This document shows positions 12,406 to 22,104 of a stretch of 64,000 nucleotides of DNA, piece by piece. Source of the stretch: Diplosphaera chodatii (Eukaryota; Chlorophyta; Trebouxiophyceae; Prasiolales; Stichococcaceae); assembly GCA_032358165.1 (NCBI GenBank), contig JAALGY010000008.1, forward strand, positions 682,001-746,000. The letters run 5' to 3'. The notes under the pieces were generated by a model, which saw nothing but the letters and a program-made list of their open reading frames with translations, did not search any database and was not told the DNA's origin. The translations under genes and the position numbers were made by a program. Each line of letters opens with the position of its first letter. The stretch's first letter is position 1.

Positions 12406-12897
12406 TCAGTCCCTGCTACGAGGGTCTGCTGCGGTGTCCAGAGGGAAGGTCGGCTTCCGCTTGCGCCTCATCGGTGCATTGTATTTCTCTGGGTCCGTCA
12501 GCACCTGGTATGGCTCCGTCGGCTCCTGCCTGCAGCGCACATGGACTGATCTGCTGTTATGGGATGTCGCAGGCCACGGACGTTTTCCGGACATAACCAT
12601 AGATGGCATTGCCCCACCCACCCGACTTCTGAGCGGAAGCAGCGCCAGGCGGCACCTAGCGCCCGTTGCGACTTGGCGAGCGGCTCCTCGTCGGCAAATA
12701 GCGACTGCGACGCGAGAACGCTCGGTCTGTGCGCCGGGATGTGGCTGGGTGATCAGCATGCGCACCTGCATGCATGCCGCGCTAGCAAGCGCAGCCCCGC
12801 CCCGCACCTGGATCACGTCCTCGATTCTGGAGTTGCAGCGGTTGGGACGCGGCCCTGACACGTCGTTTGACTCAGCTACGGCAGGCTCGGGCGGCAT
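12406..12897 (-). CDS. 98-residue protein of unknown function
   Basis: Three exons join in phase: 12897-12808, 12704-12622 and 12529-12406. The ATG at 12897 is a firm start because an in-frame TGA lies just upstream with no acceptor between. The product is small, soluble and charged, without a signal peptide or membrane segment. Recognisable coding-like stretches are RIEDVIQSLFADEEPLAKSQ, GAAWRCFRSEVG and PYQVLTDPEKYNAPMRRKRK, the last strongly basic. I do not recognise a family. The three pieces only read sensibly when spliced as given, which is the main evidence that the gene is real. It lies 127 bp upstream of the Dus start on the same strand. Confidence 0.6.
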   Translation of the reverse strand: MPPEPAVAESNDVSGPRPNRCNSRIEDVIQVRGGAALASAACMQVRMLITQPHPGAQTERSRVAVAICRRGAARQVATGARCRLALLPLRSRVGGAMPSMVMSGKRPWPATSHNSRSVHVRCRQEPTEPYQVLTDPEKYNAPMRRKRKPTFPLDTAADPRSRD

Positions 12898-13560
12898 GGC
12901 AAGATGATATCAGCAGGCGCATGCGGCATGCGGGCGCCTTGTGCGCCAGACTTCTGAGCAAAGCATTCGACCACCAGGTCAGAGGTGCAGACGCATGATA
13001 CTCGTGCTGGTGACGGCGAGCGAGCTTATGAGGGTGCTGTTGTGGGTTGCTGCTCCTCGCGATGCTGACCAATCCTCGTCGGCCCCTTCAAGAATGTCCA
13101 CTGGATCTTCTGGCACTTCGAAGAGTTTGTCGCCGATTTGCCGTTTTGCATGATGCCAGTAATGGTGTGCATGACAATCATCAGGCCCCTCACACCAGCG
13201 ATGCCACGCTTGTGACGGTTGGTTGGTGCGTCGTGTGCCGTGTGCTGCATAGCTTTTTTCGTGTTTGCGGAGGTCACTACCGTTCTGGTTCGCCCTGTGT
13301 CTACTGGGGACGTCAACACTTTGAGCAGATTCTGATTTCGCGCGGTGTACCGCACAGTCGTGTGGCACAGACGCAGCTTCCAAGCTGCAGCATGCGGCGC
13401 ATCCGTTAACGCCTGACCTTGCAGAGCATGCCCATCTGTTGCTATAGATGAGTTTACGGCTGGATAAGCTTCAGCCGCTCATGCAGCCTAGGTGCTTCAT
13501 CGATTGACCCGGACAGCGACCTGATCCACCGTGGGTCAGCATCAATTAGGTGTCTGCGCC
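12898..13560. promoter_or_regulatory. Divergent intergenic with unexplained open frames
   Basis: This 663 bp stretch lies between the 98-residue gene (minus) and the CDF transporter (plus). Besides the two promoters it holds a long minus-strand open frame, 13383-12979, with protein-like text such as RQIGDKLFEVPEDPVDILEG. Other long open frames overlap it on both strands, so its coding status is unclear. Base composition between 13080 and 13330 is noticeably less GC-rich than in the neighbouring genes. Confidence 0.35.
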
Positions 13561-16232
13561 ATGGGCAGCAGCATGAAGGGTGAGTCAATGCGCGGGCCGC
13601 TGCCCCGCAGCTCCGGCGAACACAGCCGTTCCGCCGGAGACTTGCCGGCGTACAGGACCGTCATCACGCCTGCAAGCGACCGGCAAGCGTCAGTCATCAC
13701 GGTGTCGCACGCCAGTGCCTCCCACCACTCCGCCGAAGACCGGGACCGTGGATGGCAGCACGGCGAGGAGGAGGCGCTCATAACTGCTGAGGAGCGGCAA
13801 GGTGAGTGTCTGGAATGTGAACGCCAGCGAGCGATGCAGCATGGTCATCCTTCTGACAAGTGCTGCAATGATGATGAGCCCAGGGCTGACTGCATCCTGC
13901 TGCATGCAGACTCGGTGAAGTCTGCAGCATCAGCGGCCACATGGCCCTCGTCCGCAGCCACACCAGCGCAGCTGACGCTTGCCTTCAACCTGAGCTGGGC
14001 TGTCAACATCCTGCTGTTTGTGGTCAAGCTGTATGCGTACCTGGTGTCCCATTCCAAGGCCGTCCTGGTGAGGGGTTGCAGCACACCCAAGCACTTGTGG
14101 ACATGAAATGAATCATTTTTGTTTGCTGCTCCTTGCCATGGGTGAACATCTGCATGGCATCCACAACACCGTGACAGATGCGACATGATCACACAACGTT
14201 GCATGGCGCAGGCCAGCCTGGCAGACTCCTTTGTTGATCTGGTTTCGCAAGCTGTCATCGCCATTGCTGACATCAGGTGCGCTTGGGTGCTCACGCATGC
14301 AGACATGCTGGCTGCCACATGCCGGATTGCAGTCTTGCTTTGCCTGTGCAACCAGGAGGATAGCAGTGAGCGCAAGTGAACATGTGTGCAGGGCGAAGCA
14401 TGCAGACCCGCGGTTCCCTGTGGGCAAGGCGCGGCTTGAGGCAGTGGGCGTTATCCTGTGCGCCTGCCTCATGACGCTGTCTTCCTTCGAGGTACTGAAT
14501 CCCACTGCACCTGCAGCGTGTCGGACACATGTTGTGAACGATGTGCAGCTGCTGCTCACCCAGTCGTCATGAGTGACACAAACGCTGTTGCTTGCCCAAG
14601 GTCATTCGCTCTTCCGGCGAGGACCTGTGGAATGGCGTCATGGGGGGTGCGCCTCTGTCTGGTGTAGCCTTCGGTTTGAGTGGTGCACAGACACGACACA
14701 GCTTGAGCACATCGTCTACGTTCAAGAAAGGTCAACTTACACCTGGTGCCCTTTGATTACGGTGCAGGGCCACTGCCGGAGCTCAACTTGGGCCTGACGA
14801 TGTACATCATCCTGGGGGTAGCTACTGCACTCAAACTGGTCAGTCGACATGCTACAGCCTGTGCCATGTGTCTTTTTCCATAGTGCTGTCTTGCGCAGGT
14901 ATGCGTCGGCATGCCACCATCTAAGCAGTTTTGCGTTTCCCTTGCATGCAGCTGCTGTACTTCTACTGCGCAGCGCTGCAAAAGCGCAGCGACAGCATGG
15001 CTGCATTGGCCGAGGACCACCTCAATGACGTCATGTCCAATGCGGGCGCCATCGTCACTGCTGCCGTGGCCAGCTTGTGGTCGCACGGCTGGTGGGCCTC
15101 TGAGACTTGTGTGCCAGCACATGCACACCTGAAAGCACAGTGAATGGCTAGTCGATCTTGTTGCGCCAGCTGCAGCCACCAATAATGCTCATGGCCTGCA
15201 GGTGGGTGGATCCTCTGGGTGCCATCATCATCTCTGTGTACATTGTGTGGCGGTGGGTGGTGATGTGCAAGGGGCAGGTGAGGCAACATCCAGCAACACG
15301 GTACCAACCACTGCATCGCCCACAAACAGAGTGTCATCTGCACCCTGCGACCAACCTGCAGCTTGTGCTCAGCACTGAAATCCGGCTGATGTTGCCATGG
15401 AGTGAGCAGTTCACCGCTACCAGGTGGACAAGCTGGTTGGCATGGGCGCGCCAATCGACTTCGTGAGGGAGCTAGAGTCGCTAGCCAACACGCACCACGA
15501 GCAGGCCTTTCTGGACGTCATGCGAGCGTGAGTCAATTACAGCACCGACACTGCCAGCGTCCCTGTTTGGCTGGACATCATCATAAACGCATGCTGCAGT
15601 GCGGGCCTGGAAATCTGTACGCAGCCTGAACTCCCTGCTACCACGCAGCTATCACTTTGGCGCGCGCTACGTTGTGGAGATGGAGGTGGTGATGCCAGGT
15701 GATCGTACGTTGCCACTGATGTTTGTATAAGGGCATGCTGATAACAGTCTCGCAGGATGTGTGGAACTGTGCCTTGGCTGCCAGACCCCCAATGGCACGC
15801 TGCGAGCTGTCATCACCGACGACGTGAGTGCCTCAACAGGTGACATGACAGTGGCAGAGTCACACGACATCGCGCTTGCACTCCAGCACAAGGTCGAGGC
15901 CTTGGAGGACGTAGAGCGGTGCGCTGCACATGCTTTCGCTGCTTCACTGGCTTCTGATGTCATTCCCATGTATGTACTGCAATGAGCATGACTGCCTATT
16001 GACAAATGCTTGTTAGGTGATACTAAGCATCACATGCTTGCACAGGCGTCACGCCACTATCCCCTGGCATCACATGTACATGCTGTGCGTTTGCAGGTGC
16101 TTCGTGCACGTGGACTACTCGATCAGGGAGGAGCCCGAGCACAAGGTGGAGCGGGGGCTGTCGGCGATGCTGCAAGCGGCAGCCGGGCCGCCTGCCTCAA
16201 TGTCGATGCAGGACCTAGCTAACAGCGTCTGA
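13561..16232 (+). CDS. Cation diffusion facilitator, Mn-type (MTP8-11 like)
   Basis: This membrane transporter exports or sequesters divalent metal by proton antiport. Twelve exons keep phase: 13561-13801, 13910-14067, 14212-14276, 14392-14491, 14601-14646, 14768-14838, 14952-15091, 15202-15277, 15424-15527, 15625-15698, 15840-15918 and 16097-16232, 429 residues. After a charged, disordered N-terminus of about 80 residues, the CDF membrane segments follow. The TM2 metal site reads ADSFVD (D138 and D142), the DxxxD pattern of Mn-CDFs rather than HxxxD of Zn-CDFs. The TM5 site reads EDHLNDV (D249, H250, D253). The cytosolic C-terminal domain has YVVEMEVVMPG and CFVHVDYS. By family rule the substrate should be Mn2+ (possibly Fe2+), in the vacuolar, Golgi or endosomal membrane. 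The ATG at 13561 sits in a good context (gccATGG). Confidence 0.92.
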
Positions 16233-16504
16233 GCGGAGCGGTGCTGTGTGAAAGCAAAAAAAATGCTGTGCCATTGCTGGCTACGTGCAACTTGGCGCAA
16301 CCTGTGCTGAAGCCATGGCGGGCTATCTATCAGTTTATGGCTGAATGTTTGCCCAACAGCAGCCAGCTGCCTTTTGAGATACATATCTGGCAGTAGTTGT
16401 CACAGTGATGGCAACCACACTGTTAACCAGAAGACCATGCACTTGAGGTTCTGCATCAGGCGTAATGTGTCACGACGAGTACGACGTCAAAATGGGTGAA
16501 CGCA

Positions 16505-18726
16505 TCATCGCCTGTCATGCTGCCACGCAGGCAGTTCAGTTTGACGCCAGTTTCGGCCATTGCTGTCACCTGCTGCAAAGCGGCTGCGACCACGGTCTTT
16601 GGACCTGCTATGTTGGTTCGGGCAGTCCCTCGCCATGTGCCCTGACTCGCCACAAGCATAGCACGTGATGGCGCTGGCACCACCACCGGCATACGATCCG
16701 CCGCCATACCTGTCGATGCACAACCACCAAGCTCAGCCGGCCAAGTCTTCTGCGTACAAATGAATGGCAAATGAGTGTCGCCAAGAGCAGAGACATGTGT
16801 CCTGATCCAGGTGGCGTACCCATTATTGTAGCCGCCATAGTCGTCATCGTAGCCATAGTAGGAGGCTTTCACGCTGCGCTCGCTGTAGCCGGGCTGCCGC
16901 TCGTTGCGCACCGCGATGGGCTTCTCCCGGCGGCACTCGGGCGCCGTGTGGCCCCCCTCCCCGCAGTTGTAGCATGAAGGCCTGTGCAATGAAGCAATCG
17001 AGCACTCGTCAGGGGGCCTCTCCCCAAGCACGAAGAAAGCACCAAGCTCAACTGCTGACCTGCATAACACCAGCACTCTGCACCGGCAGCAGCACCAGCG
17101 CCCGCAGCGGGCATGGGCGGCTGGCAGCAGGCTCGGGAGCGCGCGCGGCACCTGTAGGTGGCGGCCGGCGTCGATGCGCAGCACAGGTGCCCCCGCCGGC
17201 CGCACACGAAGCACACCGCGAGCGCCAGGTCGGCGGCGGGGTAGCGGGCGGTGCAGGCGCCCTCCGCCCTCGCCCAGTCCGCCTGCGCGCCCCGGCAGCT
17301 GGCCAGGCCGCAGCGCAGGCACACCGCCGATGCTGCGTCCGCCACCCTGCAGCATGCATACGGACCTCTCACAACATGCGCTAACCTTCTGGGGATGACA
17401 GTCTACAGGATATGACAACCTGTCAAGGTGTCGAGTAGCTGTGCAAGCCGCTATCGTCCTGCTGACATCATGCCGCGACAGTTTAGGGACAAAGTGCAGA
17501 GTGCAATGTGATGATGCTCTGAAGTATGTGCTCAGTCGCTGTTGGGTCGTCTGCCAGCAATGGCAAGCCCCACCATGCACACTGCCTGCTGACAGTTTCT
17601 CACGCTGCTGTTATCCAGGCCATTGCACCCACCGGCTGCTGTAGGAGTAGGTGCAGTCACGTGCGACGTGGCCGGTACGGTTGCACTTGAAGCACACCAG
17701 CGAGGGGCAGTTGGCCTTGGAGTGGCCGAACTGGGCGCACAGTGCGCACGGCCGCGCCTTGGCCTCATTTGTGCAATCCTGTGCCTACACATGGTCCAGA
17801 GCAGGCAACAGCTCAGACTACAGCAGCAGCCATCTATTCGCCCAGCTGTATGTGGACGTTCTGCCATCTGATGTTTCAGCACAGCAAGTTTCCTTGGATG
17901 GAGCAAAGGCTGCCGGCGGCAGGGACGCAGGATGTACCTTGTGGCCAGAGCCTCCACATCGGTAGCACCGCATCGCAGCGTTCTCAAAGCCCTCCTCGTC
18001 AAAGTACCTGCAGCACAATGTAAAGATGTGATGTAAATGTGCTGTAAGACATCACGCATATCCACCGTTGATACTTGCCCCAGCATGCCCTCATTGTGAT
18101 CGATCGATTCACAGGGCAGCAGCTTACCGAGGCGCACGCAGCAGCCGCTGCACCTCGCTGTTGGGTGCCGGGGTGTCGTCGTCGTCCACCACGATGACGC
18201 CCAGCGGCGCTGGCGTCCGCAGCACGGCTGTGTCCTCTGGGTCCGGCCGCACAGTGTCCAATGCTGTCTCCAGCCCCGGCGGAGGCTGCACGGCCTTGGG
18301 GCCACCAGGGCTAGGCGCCGCTGCCGGGGACTGGCGCTGTAGCTGCTGCGCATTGTCGGGGCTGAGCATGGCTGCTGCGTTGGCCTTACGAGGCCTGGCG
18401 CTCGGGGCTTGGCTGCCCGCTGGCGCCGGCTCCCGCTGTGGCTGCGCCCCGGCCGGCAAAGATGCATCAGCTGACTGCACAGCGTCGGCCACTGCCTCGA
18501 CCTCGATGTGTGCAGACGGTGATGATTTCTTCCGCTTGCGTTTCTTCTTGGGCTGCTGCTGGCTCTGCTGCGCGGCCAGCGCATCGGCGTCTTCTATGCT
18601 GGCCGCCTGCCGCTTTGCCGCAACCCGCTTGGCCGCCTTGCTGATGATCATCTCATCTGCAGGATGCCCGTCCGGTTCCGACTCAGAGGTCATCGTCAGG
18701 TCGACGTGTCGTGAGTCCTCTGACAT
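16505..18726 (-). CDS. AIR-like CCHC zinc-knuckle protein
   Basis: Six exons keep phase: 18726-18128, 18007-17938, 17784-17633, 17346-17152, 16981-16820 and 16709-16505, 460 residues. The N-terminal 200 residues are low-complexity with a basic cluster (PKKKRKRKK), likely a nuclear signal. Then come five canonical CX2CX4HX4C knuckles: CYRCGGSGHKAQDC, CALCAQFGHSKANC, CFKCNRTGHVARDC, CYNCGEGGHTAPEC and CYACGESGHMARDC. Two degenerate ones (around CLRCG and CFVCGRRGHLCC) fall between the third and fourth. This arrangement resembles yeast Air1/Air2 and human ZCCHC7, which bind RNA within the TRAMP polyadenylation complex that feeds the nuclear exosome. The knuckle count is right, but the TRAMP role is inferred. 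The end is Tyr/Gly-rich around the last knuckles. Confidence 0.85.
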
Positions 18727-19378
18727 GCCGCAAGGACCAGTCCAAGGCGTCGTCGACTGAGTTATGTGCTCATGTTGGTATCTGTCAGCGATGCTGCAGT
18801 GGGTTGTAGAGGTGCTGTACCGTCTCAAGAACGGAATTTGTTCATCAGGTGTTGTAGGAGCGCTGCAACTGGAGCGTGGCCAGCATTTTGGACGGGCCTA
18901 AGTGCTGGTGTGGCCTCCCTATGTTGGCCAATGGGCGATAGCAAAGGCGTTCTGCAGGACCGGAAACTGTGGTGCGATGCAGTCGTGTGAGCCGGTGCAC
19001 CGGGCCCAGATAATCATCTTTCACGCTTCCGTGAAAGATTTGCATTGATGTGATCAGTTTTGCTGTACTCACCGGACGCGCAGGTGGTTGGCGACAAGAC
19101 TAAAGTCAGTCTGATCTCCCCTCCAGTTGGCATTACTTTTGCAGCAAGGTGTTGCCTCAGAACTATTGTGAAGCGCTACGTCGCATCTGCAGCCTATCGA
19201 ATTTGAGCGTCACAGCAATTGGAGTGATCAGCATTGCTGCAAGTGGGTTGCTGTCGCCGCAGCTCAGCAGCATTGGGCAGCGTCACACTCCATTGCTCAT
19301 CTGGTGGACATTGAATATTGGTTATGCTGTAGCATAGAAGGCCTGTGGCGTGCTAGCGGCCTTCCTTGATCAAGGTTC
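18727..19378. promoter_or_regulatory. Divergent intergenic, AIR-like / RRA-like
   Basis: This 652 bp region lies between two gene starts pointing apart and must contain both promoters and 5' UTRs. Perfect inverted bases TTTCACGCTTCCGTGAAA at 19019-19036 could form a short hairpin. No other structure or coding signal stood out. Confidence 0.35.
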
Positions 19379-21325
19379 ATGGGGTCAGAGGAGTATGACG
19401 ACTCCAGCGGCAAGCACCGCCGACAGGATTCCAAGACACGACAGGGCCTGCTGATCAGCGCGCTGCTGGCAGGTGTCTGTCTGGGCGTCATCTTCGCAGA
19501 GCGGCTGTACATACACTACCAGGAGGTGGACCAGAGCGGCTCGTCAGCTGCGCTCAGCGGTGCGGCTGGCGGCGGCAAAGCCGCAAGGAGACTTGGACAG
19601 GTGCTGCGCAGTGTGCATATTCTTTGTGCATCTGGAGCTTGGACGGGGTTGTATCCGAACAGCTGCATGCGTCACAGCATAGTGCCTTTCATGATGCCTG
19701 CATGAACTTTGGTGCAGGTCAGCAACAAGCCGCGATCAGAGCTGGAGGAGATCCTGCAGAGGGTCGCACCAGACAAGGAGGTCATGATCGGCATCTCCAA
19801 CTACAACCTGATCCCAGCCGGCGAGCTTGTCAGCTTCCTAGACGTGGGTCGGGCTGTATCTCAGCTTGTTTCCTGTTCTGCTGTTCCATCGGATGGATGG
19901 TGACCAGCAACTGCATGGTCCTGCTGTGCATTTGCTGCCATGACAAACAATGTTGACGTCCCACCTGCAGGCGCTGTCGCACATCAACATTCCCAACTTT
20001 TTGATCGTGGCCATAGACACAAAGCTGCGGGACTACTTGAAGGAGAAGGGCATCAATTGCTACTACAAAGACATTCAGGTTCTGTCCTCTTCGAAATTAC
20101 TGCATGTGGTCTGTTCATCACCAAAATTCATGTCAAGATCAGCACTGGTCGGTGAAGGGGCCAGATTGTGCTAATCGGTTGGAGCTTGCACCTGTTGCAG
20201 ATCACAGAGTCCCAGAAGAAGACTGGGTCGAACCATGCGATCTCCGCACTCAAGTTCAAGATCCTAAAGGAGTTCCTGGATCTGGGCTACAGTGTGCTGC
20301 TAAGCGACATCGACATCGTGTGGCTGGACGTGAGTCTTGCAGCATGTCATGAAATGTTGGATGCAATGCATACATTATCATCCGTCAGTCGTTGATTTTA
20401 AAAAACTGATTGAGTCTTGACCTTGCTTCGTGGCTTTGCCTGCAGAATCCTTTCAAGCACTTGTACAGGGATCATGACATTGAGGGCATGACGGACGGTT
20501 TTGACAAGCCCACGTCATACGGCCACATCGATGGCATTGATGACCCGTCCATGGGCTGGGCGCGATATGCGCAGGTTGGCTTGTACCCCACAGCATGACG
20601 GATCAGCCTGACGTCTGATTTCAAGCATGAATGCAAGAACCATGCCAGGTGCAGGCACTGCTGACCTTGCTTGTTGGGTGCGCAGGCCACACGGCACATG
20701 AACCTGAACTCGGGCCTGTTTTTCACACGTGCCAATGAGCGTACACGGAACCTGATGGACCGCATCGCATCGCGGCTGGCAAAGGAGGCGGCCTGGGACC
20801 AGAGTGTGTTCAATGAGGAAATCTTCTTCCTGTCGCATGACGATTATGTCAGCCCCAACATCTCTGTGCGGGTCATGAACTACCACAAGGTAAACTGTTT
20901 TGCACCTGGCATCCTCCATGTGTTGGCACAACCAGTGGCGAGTCCCGGGTCGTCTCTGCGGTGTGCTGATGGCCTGCGGCTCCCAAGTGACGACGCTGGG
21001 GTACTGTCTGCATGCAGTTCATGAACTCCAAGGTGCTGTTCAAGACAGTGCGCCACATGCCGAGGTCAGCACAGCCCAAGCCAGTCAGCATCCACATCAA
21101 CTATCATCCAGGTATCATGCTGTGATGAATACCAGCCGGATGGACACGGCATCTTGCGGGTTTGCACGATGATCACAGGCACCCGTCTGCATGTTCGGCC
21201 CTGACAGCAGTTGCTGGTCAACCGCAGATAAGCATGAGCGGCAGAACGCGGTAACGGAGTACTACATCAATGGCAACGACCATGCCCTTGATCGTTTCCC
21301 CGGCGGCAGCGAGCCTGGGACCTGA
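19379..21325 (+). CDS. GT77-type arabinosyltransferase (RRA/XEG113-like)
   Basis: Eight exons keep phase: 19379-19600, 19718-19843, 19971-20078, 20201-20329, 20446-20574, 20686-20889, 21018-21111 and 21228-21325, 369 residues. It is a type II Golgi membrane protein: a charged N-terminus, then a single anchor (about residues 22-41, [17 protein letters not shown]), then the lumenal catalytic domain of the nucleotide-diphospho-sugar transferase fold. The metal-binding DxD is D188-I-D190 in [28 protein letters not shown] and FNEEIFF are also typical. In land plants RRA1-3 add arabinose to hydroxyproline-linked arabinose on extensins and small peptides; Chlamydomonas-type algae have hydroxyproline-rich walls glycosylated in a similar way. 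A role in wall glycoprotein arabinosylation is inferred from the family. Length is close to that of plant members. Confidence 0.9.
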
Positions 21326-22104
21326 TGCCTATGCATGCCATACACCGTTGGGTGCACACATTGCAGAAATGCTGAACTGCCAGACATGAAGCAAAGAGGT
21401 CTGTAGACAAGCATGGTTGCAGCTACCTCCAGTAGTGATGAACACAGATTGACTGGATTTCGCTGAGGGGCAACAAGGCTTACCTTCCAAAGGAATGAAA
21501 GGCAGACGCCCTGCTCTAAAACCCTAGCATGCGCAACAGCAACAGCTGATCACGGGTGCAACGCAGTTCCACCTTATTGCCTTCTTCACTCCTTCCTGTT
21601 TGTATAGAGCAGATTGCTTTTGCAACCGCATAGATACATCAGCAGTCGCTGTGGGCTCTGCTGGTGGAGGAGCATTCACTTGCACCCAGCTGCAGGTGCA
21701 CAGCACTTCAAATCTTATTAGCCTACTCACACCAACGCTCGTGCGTGCTGCGATTCAGCCTGCAGCAGCACACAGTCACCAGCCCAGCTCGCACGACACG
21801 ACAGCAGCGACGACCGTTTGCAGCCTCCTTGTCAGCCTGCCACAAAGGCCAGCTGGCCTTTCAGCAGCTGTTTGCAGCTTTCAACAGTCCGCACGATATT
21901 CCGCCGGCTGACAGGCCTGGCCTCTAACCATGTACGCAGTCGAAAACCGATGCACAGCCGCTGCAGTGGCCTTGCATGCTTGCATGCACCCTCTGTTGCA
22001 TGCACCGATCACATGGATGGCATGGCTCTCTACGGCGCGCATGCTTCTACTGTGTTAGGACGTCACAGCCGGCACAGGATGCCTTTCAGCAGGACGATGA
22101 CACG
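21326..22104. other. Intergenic, RRA-like 3' side to HMG-box 5' side
   Basis: This 779 bp gap lies between two plus-strand genes. It holds the 3' UTR of the glycosyltransferase and the promoter and 5' UTR of the HMG-box gene. Positions 21600-21930 are rich in CAG/CAC words without a protein I recognise. An upstream non-coding or short coding first exon of the HMG-box gene may lie near 21930, where an ATG occurs in a fair context. Confidence 0.3.

Noticed and set aside
16456..17580. 374-codon minus-strand open frame
   Set aside because: It reads through introns of the AIR-like gene and covers only some knuckles in the correct frame. The spliced model explains all Cys motifs with exact phase.
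17532..18584. 350-codon minus-strand open frame
   Set aside because: It is in another frame than the N-terminal exon of the AIR-like gene and has Arg/Ser-rich text typical of frame-shifted GC-rich coding DNA.
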